Shown here one piece after another: positions 7,448-16,143 of a stretch of DNA of 37,993 bases. Position numbers and translations under genes: made by a program. Where the stretch lies: NCBI RefSeq assembly GCF_001571065.1, contig NZ_BCSW01000030.1, positions 1 to 37,993 of the forward strand, given 5' to 3'. The number at the start of each line of letters is the position of its first letter. Position 1 is the stretch's first letter. Below the pieces are notes generated by a model. That model was not told the origin of the DNA. It saw only the letters and a program-made list of their open reading frames with translations, and searched no databases. The DNA comes from Dietzia cinnamea NBRC 102147. GTDB lineage: Bacteria > Actinomycetota > Actinomycetes > Mycobacteriales > Mycobacteriaceae.

Positions 7448-8788
7448 TCACAGGTTGAGGTAGTTGCGCAGTTCGTACGGGGTCACGTCGGTCCGGTACT
7501 CGCGCCACTCACGCCGCTTGTTCCGCAGGAAGAACTCGAAGACGTGCTCGCCGAGCGCCTCGGCGACCAACTCCGACTCCTCCATCGCGTCCAGCGCCTG
7601 CTCAAGGCTTCCCGGCAGGTCGGTGTAGCCCATCGCGCGGCGCTCGCGGCGGCTCATGGTCCACACGTCATCCTCGGACTCCGGCGGCAACTCGTAGCCC
7701 TCCTGGACGCCCTTGATGCCGGCGGCGAACATCACCGCGAACGCCAGGTACGGGTTGCACGCAGAGTCGGGGCTGCGGACCTCGATGCGGCGGGAGGACG
7801 CCTTGTTGGGCGTGTACATGGGCACCCGCACCAGCGCCGAGCGGTTGGCCCGGCCCCACGTGGCTGCCGTGGGAGCCTCGCCGCCACCGATGAGCCGCTT
7901 GTAGGAGTTGACCCACTGGTTGGTCACGGCCGAGAACTCGGGGGCGTGAGTGAGGAGGCCCGCGACGAACGACTTCGCGGTACCCGACAGCTGGTACTCG
8001 TCGTCCGGGTCGTGGAACGCGTTGGAGTCGCCCTCGAACAGGCTCATGTGGGTGTGCATGGCCGAACCGGGGTGATCGCGCAGGGGCTTGGGCATGAACG
8101 ACGCCCACACCCCGTTGTTCATGGCCACCTCCTTGACGATGTAGCGGAACGTCATGATGTTGTCCGCCATGCTCAGGGCGTCCGCGTAGCGCAGGTCGAT
8201 CTCTTGCTGACCCGGCGCGCCCTCGTGATGGGAGAACTCCACCGAGATGCCCATGGCCTCGAGCGCCTCGATCGCGTGCCGCCGGAAATGCGGGGCGGTG
8301 TCGTGCACGGCCTGGTCGAAGTAGCCGCCGTTGTCCGTGGGCACCGGCTCGGCACCGTTGGTGTCGAGGTCCTTGAACAGGAAGAACTCGATCTCCGGGT
8401 GCACGTAGCAGGAGAACCCGAGGTCGGCGGCCTTGTTGAGCTGGCGCCGCAGCACGTAGCGCGGGTCGGCCCAGCTCGGGGTGCCGTCCGGGTTGTAGAT
8501 GTCGCAGAAGATGCGCGCCGAGTGCTGGCCGCCGTCCGCGTGCGCCCACGGCAGGACCTGGAAGGTCGACGGGTCGGGCTTGGCGACCGTGTCCGCCTCG
8601 GACACGCGGGAGAACCCCTCGATCGCGGAGCCGTCGAAGCCGATGCCCTCGCCGAAGGCCCCCTCGAGCTCGGCCGGCGCCACGGCCACGGATTTCAAGG
8701 TGCCGAGCACGTCCGTGAACCAGAGCCGGACGAACCGGATGTCGCGTTCCTCGAGGGTCCTGAGAACGTACTCCTGCTGGCGGTTCAT
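7448..8788 (-). CDS. glnA2: type I glutamine synthetase, GlnA2 class
   Basis: 446 residues, exactly the length recalled for mycobacterial GlnA2. It catalyses ATP-dependent amidation of glutamate to glutamine in a cytoplasmic dodecamer. Landmarks are FDGSAIEGF near residue 50, PEIEFFLF near 130, [10 protein letters not shown] near 243 (ammonium and metal region), NSYKRLIGG near 295 (ATP region), [16 protein letters not shown] near 336 and the C-terminal [11 protein letters not shown]. It lacks the insertion of the larger GlnA1 type. Tyr365 stands in [10 protein letters not shown], which resembles the adenylylation loop of GSI-beta enzymes. glnE follows by 14 bases, so the two form an operon. 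A TAGGTT -10 element lies 6 bases before the ATG. Confidence 0.95.
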   Translation of the reverse strand: MNRQQEYVLRTLEERDIRFVRLWFTDVLGTLKSVAVAPAELEGAFGEGIGFDGSAIEGFSRVSEADTVAKPDPSTFQVLPWAHADGGQHSARIFCDIYNPDGTPSWADPRYVLRRQLNKAADLGFSCYVHPEIEFFLFKDLDTNGAEPVPTDNGGYFDQAVHDTAPHFRRHAIEALEAMGISVEFSHHEGAPGQQEIDLRYADALSMADNIMTFRYIVKEVAMNNGVWASFMPKPLRDHPGSAMHTHMSLFEGDSNAFHDPDDEYQLSGTAKSFVAGLLTHAPEFSAVTNQWVNSYKRLIGGGEAPTAATWGRANRSALVRVPMYTPNKASSRRIEVRSPDSACNPYLAFAVMFAAGIKGVQEGYELPPESEDDVWTMSRRERRAMGYTDLPGSLEQALDAMEESELVAEALGEHVFEFFLRNKRREWREYRTDVTPYELRNYLNL

Positions 8789-8794
8789 GCCTCC

Positions 8795-8800
8795 AACCTA
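8795..8800 (-). promoter_or_regulatory. leaderless -10 element of glnA2
   Basis: TAGGTT on the minus strand, exactly 6 bases (GGAGGC) before the ATG at 8788. The spacer also resembles a ribosome site, but it is too close to the start to serve as one. Confidence 0.6.
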
Positions 8801-8988
8801 GTGCCTGCCGTGGGGCGGGCGTGAGTCATCCCCTCGGTCCGACGCGGGCCGACCCCCGGCGACGGGTCGTGGCAGACTCGACCGCGACACCGCGCGGCGG
8901 CCGCCGCCCGAGATGTCACCGCCCCCTGTCCCACCCGGGGACCGGCCCCCGGCCGGCCTCGAGGCATCGAAGGAAGGCCACACACCTC

Positions 8989-9870
8989 ATGAGCGACACC
9001 CCCGACACCCCGGTCTACGGCTCCGGCGACGCCCCGCGGCGGACGTCGCCCGGCTCCGGCGGGCAGGAGGGCCTGACGCGGGTCACGCGCCTGCACCACC
9101 TCGCGGAGCTCAAGGCCGCCGGCGAGCCGTGGCCGATGCTCACCGCCTACGACTTCGTCTCCGCACGTCTGTTCCAGGAGGCGGGGATCCCCGTCCTGCT
9201 GGTGGGCGACTCCGCGGCCAACGTGGTCTACGGCTACGACACGACCGTTCCGGTGACAGAGGACGAGCTGATCCCGCTCGTCCGTGCCGTCACCCGGGGC
9301 GCGCCCAAGGCGCTGGTCGTGGCGGACCTGGTGTTCGGCAGCTACGAGGCCTCGCCCACCCAGGCCGTGGCCGCGGCGACCCGCATGCTCAAGGAAGGCG
9401 GTGCGCAGGCGGTCAAGCTCGAGGGCGGCGTGCGGATGGCCCCGCAGATCCGCGCGATCGTCGACGCCGGCATCCCCGTGATGGCCCACATCGGCTTCAC
9501 CCCGCAGTCCGTCAACGGGCTCGGCGGGTTCCGCGTCCAGGGCCGAGGGGACGCCGCCGAGCAGCTGCGCGCCGACGCCCGCGCCGTCCAGGAGGCCGGC
9601 GCGTTCTCCGTGGTCATGGAGATGGTGCCCGCCGACCTGGCCCGCGAGGTCACCGCGGAGCTGGAGATCCCGACCGTGGGGATCGGCGCCGGTAACGGCT
9701 GCGACGCCCAGGTCCTCGTCTGGCAGGACATGGCCGGCCACAGCACCGGTCGGACCGCCAAGTTCGTCAAGCGGTACACCGAACTGGCCGACACGCTGCG
9801 CGAGGCCGCCCGCGAGTACGGCACGGAGGTCCGTTCGCGGGCCTTCCCCGGCGCCGAGCACTCCTTCTGA
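8989..9870 (+). CDS. panB: 3-methyl-2-oxobutanoate hydroxymethyltransferase
   Basis: 293 residues. PanB transfers a hydroxymethyl group from methylene-tetrahydrofolate to alpha-ketoisovalerate, the first committed step of pantothenate (CoA) synthesis, as a cytoplasmic decamer with a Mg2+ site. Family landmarks are [14 protein letters not shown] near residue 53, [14 protein letters not shown] near 74 (metal Asp), KLEGG near 143, [10 protein letters not shown] near 165 and EMVPADLA near 211. The first 25 residues are a Gly/Pro/Thr-rich extension without counterpart in short family members. The ATG at 8989 follows AAGGAAGG about 12 bases upstream. It is divergent from glnA2 across about 200 bases with no other gene. 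The iminopeptidase gene follows after 2 bases. Confidence 0.95.
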   Translation: MSDTPDTPVYGSGDAPRRTSPGSGGQEGLTRVTRLHHLAELKAAGEPWPMLTAYDFVSARLFQEAGIPVLLVGDSAANVVYGYDTTVPVTEDELIPLVRAVTRGAPKALVVADLVFGSYEASPTQAVAAATRMLKEGGAQAVKLEGGVRMAPQIRAIVDAGIPVMAHIGFTPQSVNGLGGFRVQGRGDAAEQLRADARAVQEAGAFSVVMEMVPADLAREVTAELEIPTVGIGAGNGCDAQVLVWQDMAGHSTGRTAKFVKRYTELADTLREAAREYGTEVRSRAFPGAEHSF

Positions 9871-9872
9871 TC

Positions 9873-10886
9873 GTGGGAGCCCCCGCGATCGGCACCGCCC
9901 GGAGTGGTGCCCGCCGCGCCCCGTACCCGGAGATCGAACCGTACGAGACCGGCATGCTCGACGTGGGCGACGGGCAGCGTCTGTACTGGGAATGCTCCGG
10001 CAACCCGGACGGCGCTCCCGTGCTCTTCGTCCACGGCGGGCCGGGCGGGGGCACCGACCCCGCGCACCGCCGCATGTTCGACCCGGCCGTCTACCGGATC
10101 ATCCTGGTGGACCAGCGCGGGTGCGGGCGCAGCACACCGCACGTGGCCGACGGCGCGGACCTGTCCATCAACACGACGTGGCACCTGGTGGCCGACCTCG
10201 AGCGGCTGCGTGAGGCGCTGGGCGTCGACCGCTGGCTGGTGTTCGGCGGTTCGTGGGGCTCGACGCTCGCACTGGCGTACGCCCAGGAGCACCCCGACCG
10301 GGTCCGCGGCCTGGTGCTGCGCGGGATCTTCCTGTGCCGCCCCGGCGAGATCGACTGGTTCTACCGGGGCGGTGCCGCGCACCTGTTCCCCGACGTGTGG
10401 GAGGGCTACCTCGCGCCGCTCGTCGCCGCCGACGGCGCCGAGGCCGTCCACGGGCCCGGTTATGACCACGTCGCGGCCTATCACCGCCTCCTGCACTGCG
10501 GCGATACGCGGCTCGAGCTGGAGGCCGCCCGGGCGTGGACGATGTGGGAGACCTCCACGTCGACCCTGCTGCCCCGCACGGTCGGCAAGGCCGGGGATCC
10601 GGACCGGTTCGCGCTGGCCTTCGCCCGGATCGAGAACCATTACTTCGTCAACGACGCGTTCCTGCGGGGTCGGGCGATCCTCGACCGGATCGGCCGCATC
10701 GCCCACCTCCCCGGCGTGATCGTCCACGGGCGCTACGACGTCGTGTGCCCGGTGGCCAACGCGTGGGAGCTGCACGCGGCGTGGCCGGGTTCCGAGCTGC
10801 ACATCGTGCCGGATGCGGGGCACGCGATGGCCGAACCGGGCACGACGCACCACCTGCTCGAGGCCACGGACGCGTTCCGCCCCTGA
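9873..10886 (+). CDS. pip: prolyl iminopeptidase (alpha/beta hydrolase)
   Basis: 337 residues, the normal length for the proline iminopeptidase family (peptidase S33), which removes N-terminal proline from peptides in the cytoplasm. Visible motifs are the oxyanion motif FVHGGPGGG at about residue 52, DQRGCGRS near 86, the nucleophile elbow GGSWGS near 126, Asp in RYDVVCP near 288 and His in AGHAM near 317. The family-specific phrase FYRGGAAHLFPDVWE near 170 favours Pip over other hydrolases. The GTG start lies 2 bases after the panB stop, so it is probably translated by coupling. It has no functional link to pantothenate that I know of. Confidence 0.9.
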   Translation: MGAPAIGTARSGARRAPYPEIEPYETGMLDVGDGQRLYWECSGNPDGAPVLFVHGGPGGGTDPAHRRMFDPAVYRIILVDQRGCGRSTPHVADGADLSINTTWHLVADLERLREALGVDRWLVFGGSWGSTLALAYAQEHPDRVRGLVLRGIFLCRPGEIDWFYRGGAAHLFPDVWEGYLAPLVAADGAEAVHGPGYDHVAAYHRLLHCGDTRLELEAARAWTMWETSTSTLLPRTVGKAGDPDRFALAFARIENHYFVNDAFLRGRAILDRIGRIAHLPGVIVHGRYDVVCPVANAWELHAAWPGSELHIVPDAGHAMAEPGTTHHLLEATDAFRP

Positions 10887-10910
10887 CCCGCCGGCGCGCC
10901 GACCGCCGGC

Positions 10911-11795
10911 TCAGACCACCCCGAACCGCCGCGAGGCCGCGACCGTCGCCTTCTGGTAGCCGGCCGGGAACAGTCTCACCAACGCGTCGAGAACGTGCGC
11001 GTCCACCCCGACCAGTACGCGCGGTCGTCGCCGCTCGACGCCGTCGAGGATGACGCGCGCGGCGGTCGAGGCCTCCGTGCGGGCGAACTTCGTGTCGAAG
11101 ATGGTCGCGAAGTCGGCACTGTCGAGCCCCTCGGCCGCGCCGGCGCTACGGGCGACGGCGGTCTTGATGCCACCGGGGTGGACGCAGGTGACATCGACCG
11201 GGTGACCGGCGGCGAGCATCTCCATCCGCAGCGACTCGGTGAACTGCTGGACCGCCGCCTTGGCCGCGTTGTAGGCGTTCTGCGTGGGCACGGACAGGAA
11301 CGCGAAGATGCTGGAGATGTTGACGAGGTGGCCGTCGCCGGAGGCGATGAGGTGCGGGAGGAACTCCTTCGTGCCGTGTACGACGCCCCAGTAGTCGACG
11401 TCCATCACGCGCGCGATGTCCTTGTACGCGGACTGCTCGACCGCCCCGGTGAACGCGATCCCGGCATTGTTGATCACCAGGTGGACCACGCCGTAGTGCT
11501 TGGCGACCAGTCCGGCGTACTCGGAGACCATGGCCTGTTCGGTGACGTCGAGGCGCTGCGCGTGCACGTCGGTGGCGCCGTCGCCGCGCGCCAGCTCGAC
11601 GGTGCGGGCCAGGCCGTCCGGTTCGATGTCGCTCAGGGCGAGTCGCGCGCCGCGTCGGGCGGCCTCGCGAGCCAGCTCGCGTCCGATGCCGGAACCGGCG
11701 CCGGTGACGACGACGACCTTGCCGTCCATCCGCCAGCGGCGCGTGTCGGCGCGTGCGCGCCAGGGGCGGGACAGTCCGGCGCCGCGGGCGCTCAC
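10911..11795 (-). CDS. short-chain dehydrogenase/reductase
   Basis: 294 residues from a GTG that overlaps the stop of the upstream monooxygenase gene (GTGA). Classical SDR motifs: TGAGSGIG (cofactor loop) near residue 31, NNAG near 108, SS of the active site near 160, and YNAAK near 174 with catalytic Tyr and Lys. SDIEPDG after the second strand suggests an Asp that would favour NAD over NADP. The C-terminal half (VARSAGAAEG, KFARTEASTAARVILDGVERR) resembles mycobacterial SDRs that accompany flavin monooxygenases. It is probably one operon with that gene and acts on the alcohol/ketone pair of the same substrate. The 26 residues before MDGKVVVVTGAG are a basic extension, so the ATG inside could be the true start. 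Confidence 0.88.
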   Translation of the reverse strand: MSARGAGLSRPWRARADTRRWRMDGKVVVVTGAGSGIGRELAREAARRGARLALSDIEPDGLARTVELARGDGATDVHAQRLDVTEQAMVSEYAGLVAKHYGVVHLVINNAGIAFTGAVEQSAYKDIARVMDVDYWGVVHGTKEFLPHLIASGDGHLVNISSIFAFLSVPTQNAYNAAKAAVQQFTESLRMEMLAAGHPVDVTCVHPGGIKTAVARSAGAAEGLDSADFATIFDTKFARTEASTAARVILDGVERRRPRVLVGVDAHVLDALVRLFPAGYQKATVAASRRFGVV

Positions 11796-13303
11796 CGGAG
11801 GGCCTCCTGCCCCGTGGGCGTCGCGGCGGCGAGCCGGGCCGTGCTCTGCCGGCGGTAGGCGCTCAGGTCGAACTCGCGGGTCTGCCGGCGGAAGGCGAGC
11901 GTGAAATCCGGCCACACGGCCGGGGCGTTGCCCTTGTCGTCGAGGTACCAGCTCCGGCAGCCGGTCACCCAGACGGTCTCACCGGTGTGCTCGCGCAGCT
12001 CGCGGTTGTACGCCTCCTGGACGGCCTCGCGGACCTCGACGGTCTGCAGGTCGTGTTCCCGCATGGTGCGCAGCGCGTCCACGAGGTAGTTCAGCTGGGA
12101 CTCGATCATGTAGATCATCGACGAGTGCCCGAGGCCCGTGGCCGGGCCGACCAGGACGAACAGGTTCGGGTAGCCGGCCACCGTGGTGCCCTTGTAGGCC
12201 TGCATGCCCTCGCTGCGCCACTTCTGCGCGAGGGTCCGGCCGTCGGTGCCGCGAACGCGCTCGAAGAACGGCGAGTCGGTGACGTGGAATCCGGTGGCCA
12301 CGACCAGCACGTCGGCGGGATGCTCGACGCCGTCGGCGGTGACGATCCCGCTCCCGGTGACCCGGGCTATCGGCTCGGTCACGAGGTCGACGTTGTCCCG
12401 GCCGAGCGCGGGATACCAGGTGTTGGACAGCAGGATTCGTTTGCAGCCGATCTCGAAGTTCGGGGTGACCTTCTCCCGCAGGGCCCGGTCGCGGACCTGC
12501 ATCGCGAGGTGCGCGCGGCCGAGCGCCTTGATCGGCGCCAACGCGGCGCGGGTGCGGGTCAGCCCCACCACCTGGAACTCACGGCTGGCGTACTGCAGGG
12601 CCCGGACGGCCTTCTGCAGGCCGGGCACGCGGCGGTACAGCGACCGCTCGAGGCGCGGGTAGGGACGGTCCATGCGGGGAAAGACCCAGGGCGCGGTGCG
12701 CTGGTAGACGTCGAGGTGACCCACCGTCGGCGCGATGGACGGGACCACCTGGATGGCTGACGCCCCGGTCCCGATCACCGCCACGCGGCGATCGGCCAGC
12801 GGGACCGAGTGGTCCCATCGGGCGGTGTGGAAGACGTCGCCCGCGAAGTCCTCGATGCCGTCGATCTCCGGCCGCCTCGGCTCGCACAGGGCCCCGACGC
12901 CCAGGACGACCACGCGGGCGTCGTACTCCCCCGCGCTCGTGGACACCGACCAGCGGCCGCGGTCGGCGTCGTACTCAACGGAGGTGACGTCGACCCCGAA
13001 GCGGATCTTCTCGCGGACCCCGGTCTCGGCGGTGACCCTACGGATGTAGTCGTAGATCTCCCCCTGCGGGGAGAACGCCCGGGACCAGTCGGGGTTGAGT
13101 GCGAACGAGTAGGAGTAGAGGTGGGACGGGACGTCGCACGCCGCGCCCGGGTAGCTGTTGTCGCGCCACGTCCCGCCGACGTCGTGGCCGCGTTCGAGGA
13201 CCACGAGGTCGTCGAACCCCTCCTGCGTGAGCCGGATCGCCGTGCCGAGGCCGGAGAACCCGGCCCCCACGACGAGGACGTCGACCACGTTCGGCTGATC
13301 CAC
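11792..13303 (-). CDS. FAD-dependent Baeyer-Villiger-type monooxygenase
   Basis: 503 residues. N-terminal FAD site GAGFSG at 13-18, then DVGGTWRDNSYPGAACD, typical of class B flavoprotein monooxygenases. The Baeyer-Villiger fingerprint FxGxxxHxxxW(P/D) is present as FAGDVFHTARWD at about 152-163. The NADPH Rossmann motif GTGASA is near 177, and the C-terminal ATGFHVTD motif is present. Such enzymes insert oxygen beside a carbonyl of cyclic or linear ketones, or of hydrocarbons after oxidation. The GTG start at 13303 follows AGGGAG by about 6 bases. The SDR gene follows with a 4-base overlap. A palindromic site 44-59 bases upstream of the start may bind a TetR-type repressor, but no regulator gene is adjacent. 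Confidence 0.9.
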   Translation of the reverse strand: MDQPNVVDVLVVGAGFSGLGTAIRLTQEGFDDLVVLERGHDVGGTWRDNSYPGAACDVPSHLYSYSFALNPDWSRAFSPQGEIYDYIRRVTAETGVREKIRFGVDVTSVEYDADRGRWSVSTSAGEYDARVVVLGVGALCEPRRPEIDGIEDFAGDVFHTARWDHSVPLADRRVAVIGTGASAIQVVPSIAPTVGHLDVYQRTAPWVFPRMDRPYPRLERSLYRRVPGLQKAVRALQYASREFQVVGLTRTRAALAPIKALGRAHLAMQVRDRALREKVTPNFEIGCKRILLSNTWYPALGRDNVDLVTEPIARVTGSGIVTADGVEHPADVLVVATGFHVTDSPFFERVRGTDGRTLAQKWRSEGMQAYKGTTVAGYPNLFVLVGPATGLGHSSMIYMIESQLNYLVDALRTMREHDLQTVEVREAVQEAYNRELREHTGETVWVTGCRSWYLDDKGNAPAVWPDFTLAFRRQTREFDLSAYRRQSTARLAAATPTGQEALR

Positions 13304-13346
13304 AGTTTCTCCCTACGACGAGTGTGTGATCTGCGACGCTCCCGAT

Positions 13347-13362
13347 CTTACCCGCAAGTAAG
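13347..13362. promoter_or_regulatory. candidate operator upstream of the monooxygenase
   Basis: CTTAC (13347-13351) and GTAAG (13358-13362) form an inverted repeat with a 6-base centre. Read on the minus strand it is CTTACTTGCGGGTAAG, the size and symmetry of TetR-family operators. It lies between two divergent genes. Confidence 0.45.
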
Positions 13363-13409
13363 TCCTGGTAGGGGTGTAGCGCGGTGGCACGGTGTTCACC
13401 GACGGCTGG

Positions 13410-13415
13410 TACAAC
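13410..13415 (+). promoter_or_regulatory. leaderless extended -10 of the CYTH-CHAD gene
   Basis: TGG directly before TACAAC, then exactly 6 bases to the ATG at 13422. It decides the start codon. Confidence 0.6.
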
Positions 13416-13421
13416 CGGTCC

Positions 13422-15035
13422 ATGACGATCAACGAGACCGTCGAGGTCGAGAGCAAGTTCGAGGTCGACGACGACATCCCGGCGCCCTCCGCCGACGCGT
13501 TCGCGCCGCTCGTCGTCGACGGTCCGGATGAGTACGAGCTCTCCGCCGTCTACTACGACACGGATGATCTCTCGCTCACCCGGCACAAGGTGACGCTGCG
13601 CCGCCGCACCGGCGGGGACGACGAAGGGTGGCACCTCAAGCTGCCCGCCCACGCCGGCCGTGTCGAACTGCAGGCCCCTCTCGGCGACGAGGTCCCGGAC
13701 GAGTTCCTCTCCGCGGTCGCCGGGCTGGTCCGTCGCCGTCCACTGGCGCCCGTCGCCCGGATCGACAACCTCCGGCGGGTCCACACGCTGCGGGACGACC
13801 ACGGCGCCGCGGTGATCGAGTTCTGCGACGATCACGTCTCCACCGAGGCCTTCGTGAACGGCGGGTCCGCGGCCACGTGGCGGGAGTGGGAAGCCGAGAT
13901 CGTCGATCCGGCGCGACCCGACGCACACGCCCATCTCGCGGCCGTCGCCGCCGCGTGCACGGACGCCGGGGCCACCACCTCGTCGTCGTCCTCCAAACTC
14001 GCCCGCGCGATCGGACCCCTCCCGGACGCCGGTGACGAGGGCGTCTCCCCCGTCCGCGACGCCCTGGCACGCGACCTGGGCACGCTGCTCGACCACGATC
14101 CGGCCGCCCGGCGCACCACCATGGTGGGCGTCCACCAGATGCGCGTCGCGGTCCGCGGGCTGCGCAGCACCATCAGCACCTACGCCGCGGAGCTCGAGGC
14201 CGACGCCGCCGACACCGATCTCGACCTGCCCGGGCTGCTCGCCGAGCTCAAGGTCCTCGCCGCCGTTCTGGGCAGACTCCGCGACATCCAGGTGGTCGAC
14301 GAGCGCCTCGGGGACCTGGCCGCCGGATACCCCGAGGACGTGGTCAGCCCGCAGATCCGTCAGCGATTGCGGGTGGAACTCGACGCGGAGGCCCGGCGCG
14401 CGGGTGAACGGGTCACTTCGGCTCTGCTCTCCGACCGGTACCTCGACCTGGTCGACCGGCTCCACGAACTGGCCCGCGTCGCCGGCGGAACCACGGCGAA
14501 GGGCGGCAAGAAGAAGCGCCGCGAGGCCGGGGAACTGATGCTGAGTGGCGTCGACCGCCAGTTCAAGAAGTTCACCAAGGTCCGCACCCGCACCGAGCGC
14601 GACCTCGCGGAACTCGACCTCACGCTGGCCGAGCGGGAGGAACTCACCCACGTCGTGCGCAAGCGCGCCAAGGCCCTGCGCCGCAACGTCAACGCCCTGC
14701 CCGGGACGGACGGGCTCACCGTGGCACCCTTGCGCGACGCCTGTCAGCGCCTGCACACCGTGCTCGGGGATGTGCAGGACAGCGTCACGACCCGGCGGTG
14801 GCTCCGCCGCATCGCCCGCCGCGCCGAGATCGCCGGCGAGTCGACGTTCGGGTTCGGGGTGCTGTTCGAGCGCGAGCGCGGCTTCTCCGAGCGAGCCCTC
14901 GACGGGTTCGAGAGCGACGCCGCGGCGGTCACGGCCGCCTACCGCGAGTTGTCGGAGTCACGGCGCGCGGCGCGCAAGCGTCGGAAGAAGGACGAGAAAG
15001 CCAAGAAGGGCAAGAAGAAGGGCGGCAGAAAATAG
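13422..15035 (+). CDS. CYTH and CHAD domain protein
   Basis: 537 residues. The N-terminal CYTH (triphosphate tunnel metalloenzyme) domain opens with the ExExK motif, E8-V-E10-S-K12, and continues to about residue 195 with the alternating charged strands that line the tunnel (YYDTDDLSL, KVTLRRRTG, WHLKLPAH). The CHAD domain, from about 213 on, has the conserved His/Arg helices (VHQMRVAVRGLRS near 236; LRDIQVVDE near 288; LRRNVNALPG near 425) that bind polyphosphate. Family members hydrolyse triphosphate or thiamine triphosphate, or localise to polyphosphate granules. Odd points are a Lys/Arg patch inside the CHAD domain (KGGKKKRREAG near 362) and a C-terminal Lys-rich tail of about 25 residues. 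It is the counterpart of Rv2226 by position. Confidence 0.88.
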   Translation: MTINETVEVESKFEVDDDIPAPSADAFAPLVVDGPDEYELSAVYYDTDDLSLTRHKVTLRRRTGGDDEGWHLKLPAHAGRVELQAPLGDEVPDEFLSAVAGLVRRRPLAPVARIDNLRRVHTLRDDHGAAVIEFCDDHVSTEAFVNGGSAATWREWEAEIVDPARPDAHAHLAAVAAACTDAGATTSSSSSKLARAIGPLPDAGDEGVSPVRDALARDLGTLLDHDPAARRTTMVGVHQMRVAVRGLRSTISTYAAELEADAADTDLDLPGLLAELKVLAAVLGRLRDIQVVDERLGDLAAGYPEDVVSPQIRQRLRVELDAEARRAGERVTSALLSDRYLDLVDRLHELARVAGGTTAKGGKKKRREAGELMLSGVDRQFKKFTKVRTRTERDLAELDLTLAEREELTHVVRKRAKALRRNVNALPGTDGLTVAPLRDACQRLHTVLGDVQDSVTTRRWLRRIARRAEIAGESTFGFGVLFERERGFSERALDGFESDAAAVTAAYRELSESRRAARKRRKKDEKAKKGKKKGGRK

Positions 15036-15103
15036 CGCCGGTCGCGCGGTCGACGCGCGCGCCGATGAGTCCCCGTAACGCGCGGCGGCCTCGCCGAGTC
15101 GGA

Positions 15104-15277
15104 TCAGTCCTTCTCGTCCTCGGCGTCCCACGCCTCGTTGCGCGCCCTGGCCTTGGCCAGCGCCGCCTCCGCCTCGGCTCGCGTGGCGTACGGGCCCATC
15201 CGGTTGTCCCAGTTGGTCACCTTGCCCTGCAGCGCCTGACCTGTGGCGATGTCGTAGTACCACTGCTCTTCCGACAT
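15104..15277 (-). CDS. 57-residue SPOR-like small protein
   Basis: The product begins MSEEQWYYDIATGQ, carries the central phrase RMGPYATRAEAEAALAKARA and ends in an acidic tail (NEAWDAEDEKD). The GPYATRAEAEAALA part resembles half of a SPOR motif (glycan-strand binding), and small actinobacterial proteins of this type are often so named. No signal peptide is seen, so a cytoplasmic role is as likely. The ATG at 15277 follows GAGGAGG by about 6 bases, an excellent ribosome site. A TAGGGT hexamer at 15319-15324 on the same strand may be its -10. It is convergent with the CYTH-CHAD gene. Confidence 0.75.
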   Translation of the reverse strand: MSEEQWYYDIATGQALQGKVTNWDNRMGPYATRAEAEAALAKARARNEAWDAEDEKD

Positions 15278-15375
15278 GGCGGACCTCCTCGGATCGACGG
15301 GCTGGGCTAGCACCCACGACCCTACTAGCGGCGGCCCGTCGACGTGCGGCGTGACGACCTGTGACGCGCGATTGG

Positions 15376-15532
15376 ACAGAGTGCCAGCGCGTCCTCCTCC
15401 GGATGCGCTGGCTCTTTGGCTTGTGATGGGAGAATGGTCCATTTCGCCATCACAACCGGGCGATGTTCGAGCAAGCGGCCAGCGTAGGGCGAAGGGACAG
15501 CGCATCTCGGGGCCGTCGCGCTGCCACTCTGT
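15376..15532. repeat. nested palindromic element downstream of rnpB
   Basis: A 157-bp noncoding block built of inverted repeats. Outer arms: 15376-15391 against 15517-15532, 16 bases with one mismatch (ACAGAGTGCCAGCGCG). Middle arms: GATGCGCTG (15402-15410) against CAGCGCATC (15498-15506). Central palindrome at 15421-15455: TTGTGATGG and CCATCACAA, inside which AATGG and CCATT flank a single T at 15438. A local hairpin GCCAGCGC (15383-15390) / GCGCTGGC (15405-15412) competes with the others. The centre is A/T-rich for this genome. It could be a mobile palindromic element (MITE or REP type), a structured RNA or a compound terminator for rnpB. Confidence 0.5.
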
Positions 15533-15594
15533 ACTCGCGGGCTCTCTGGTCGCACTACCGGTCCTGTGCCGAACTGGCGGGGCGCGGGGCGGGG

Positions 15595-16030
<436 letters not shown>

Positions 16031-16037
16031 CCGCCCC

Positions 16038-16043
16038 AGTCTA
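16038..16043 (-). promoter_or_regulatory. -10 element of rnpB
   Basis: TAGACT on the minus strand. The RNase P RNA P1 helix begins 7-8 bases downstream, as expected for a start at or next to base 16030. Confidence 0.6.
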
Positions 16044-16057
16044 GTCCCCGGCGCGCG

Positions 16058-16143
16058 CCGGCCGCGGGGCGAGGTGCCGCGTCAGCCGAGGGGCGAGGTG
16101 CCGGCCGCGGGGCGAGGTGCCGCGTCAGCCGAGGTGCGAGGTG
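16058..16143. repeat. 43-bp tandem duplication over the phosphatase stop codon
   Basis: Two copies, 16058-16100 and 16101-16143, differ at one base. Each contains the subunit GGGGCGAGGTGCCG or a close form twice, so the block is also a four-fold repeat of about 14 bases with a CGTCAGCCGAG spacer. The right-hand copy includes the last codons and the TGA (16125-16127) of the phosphatase gene. The left-hand copy repeats them out of use, directly upstream of the rnpB promoter. Confidence 0.8.

Noticed and set aside
5421-7463. 680-codon plus-strand frame opposite glnE
   Set aside because: Antisense shadow; glnE motifs fill the minus strand throughout.
16058-16143. CRISPR-like repeat
   Set aside because: Two adjacent 43-base copies with no unique spacers: a tandem duplication, not an array.
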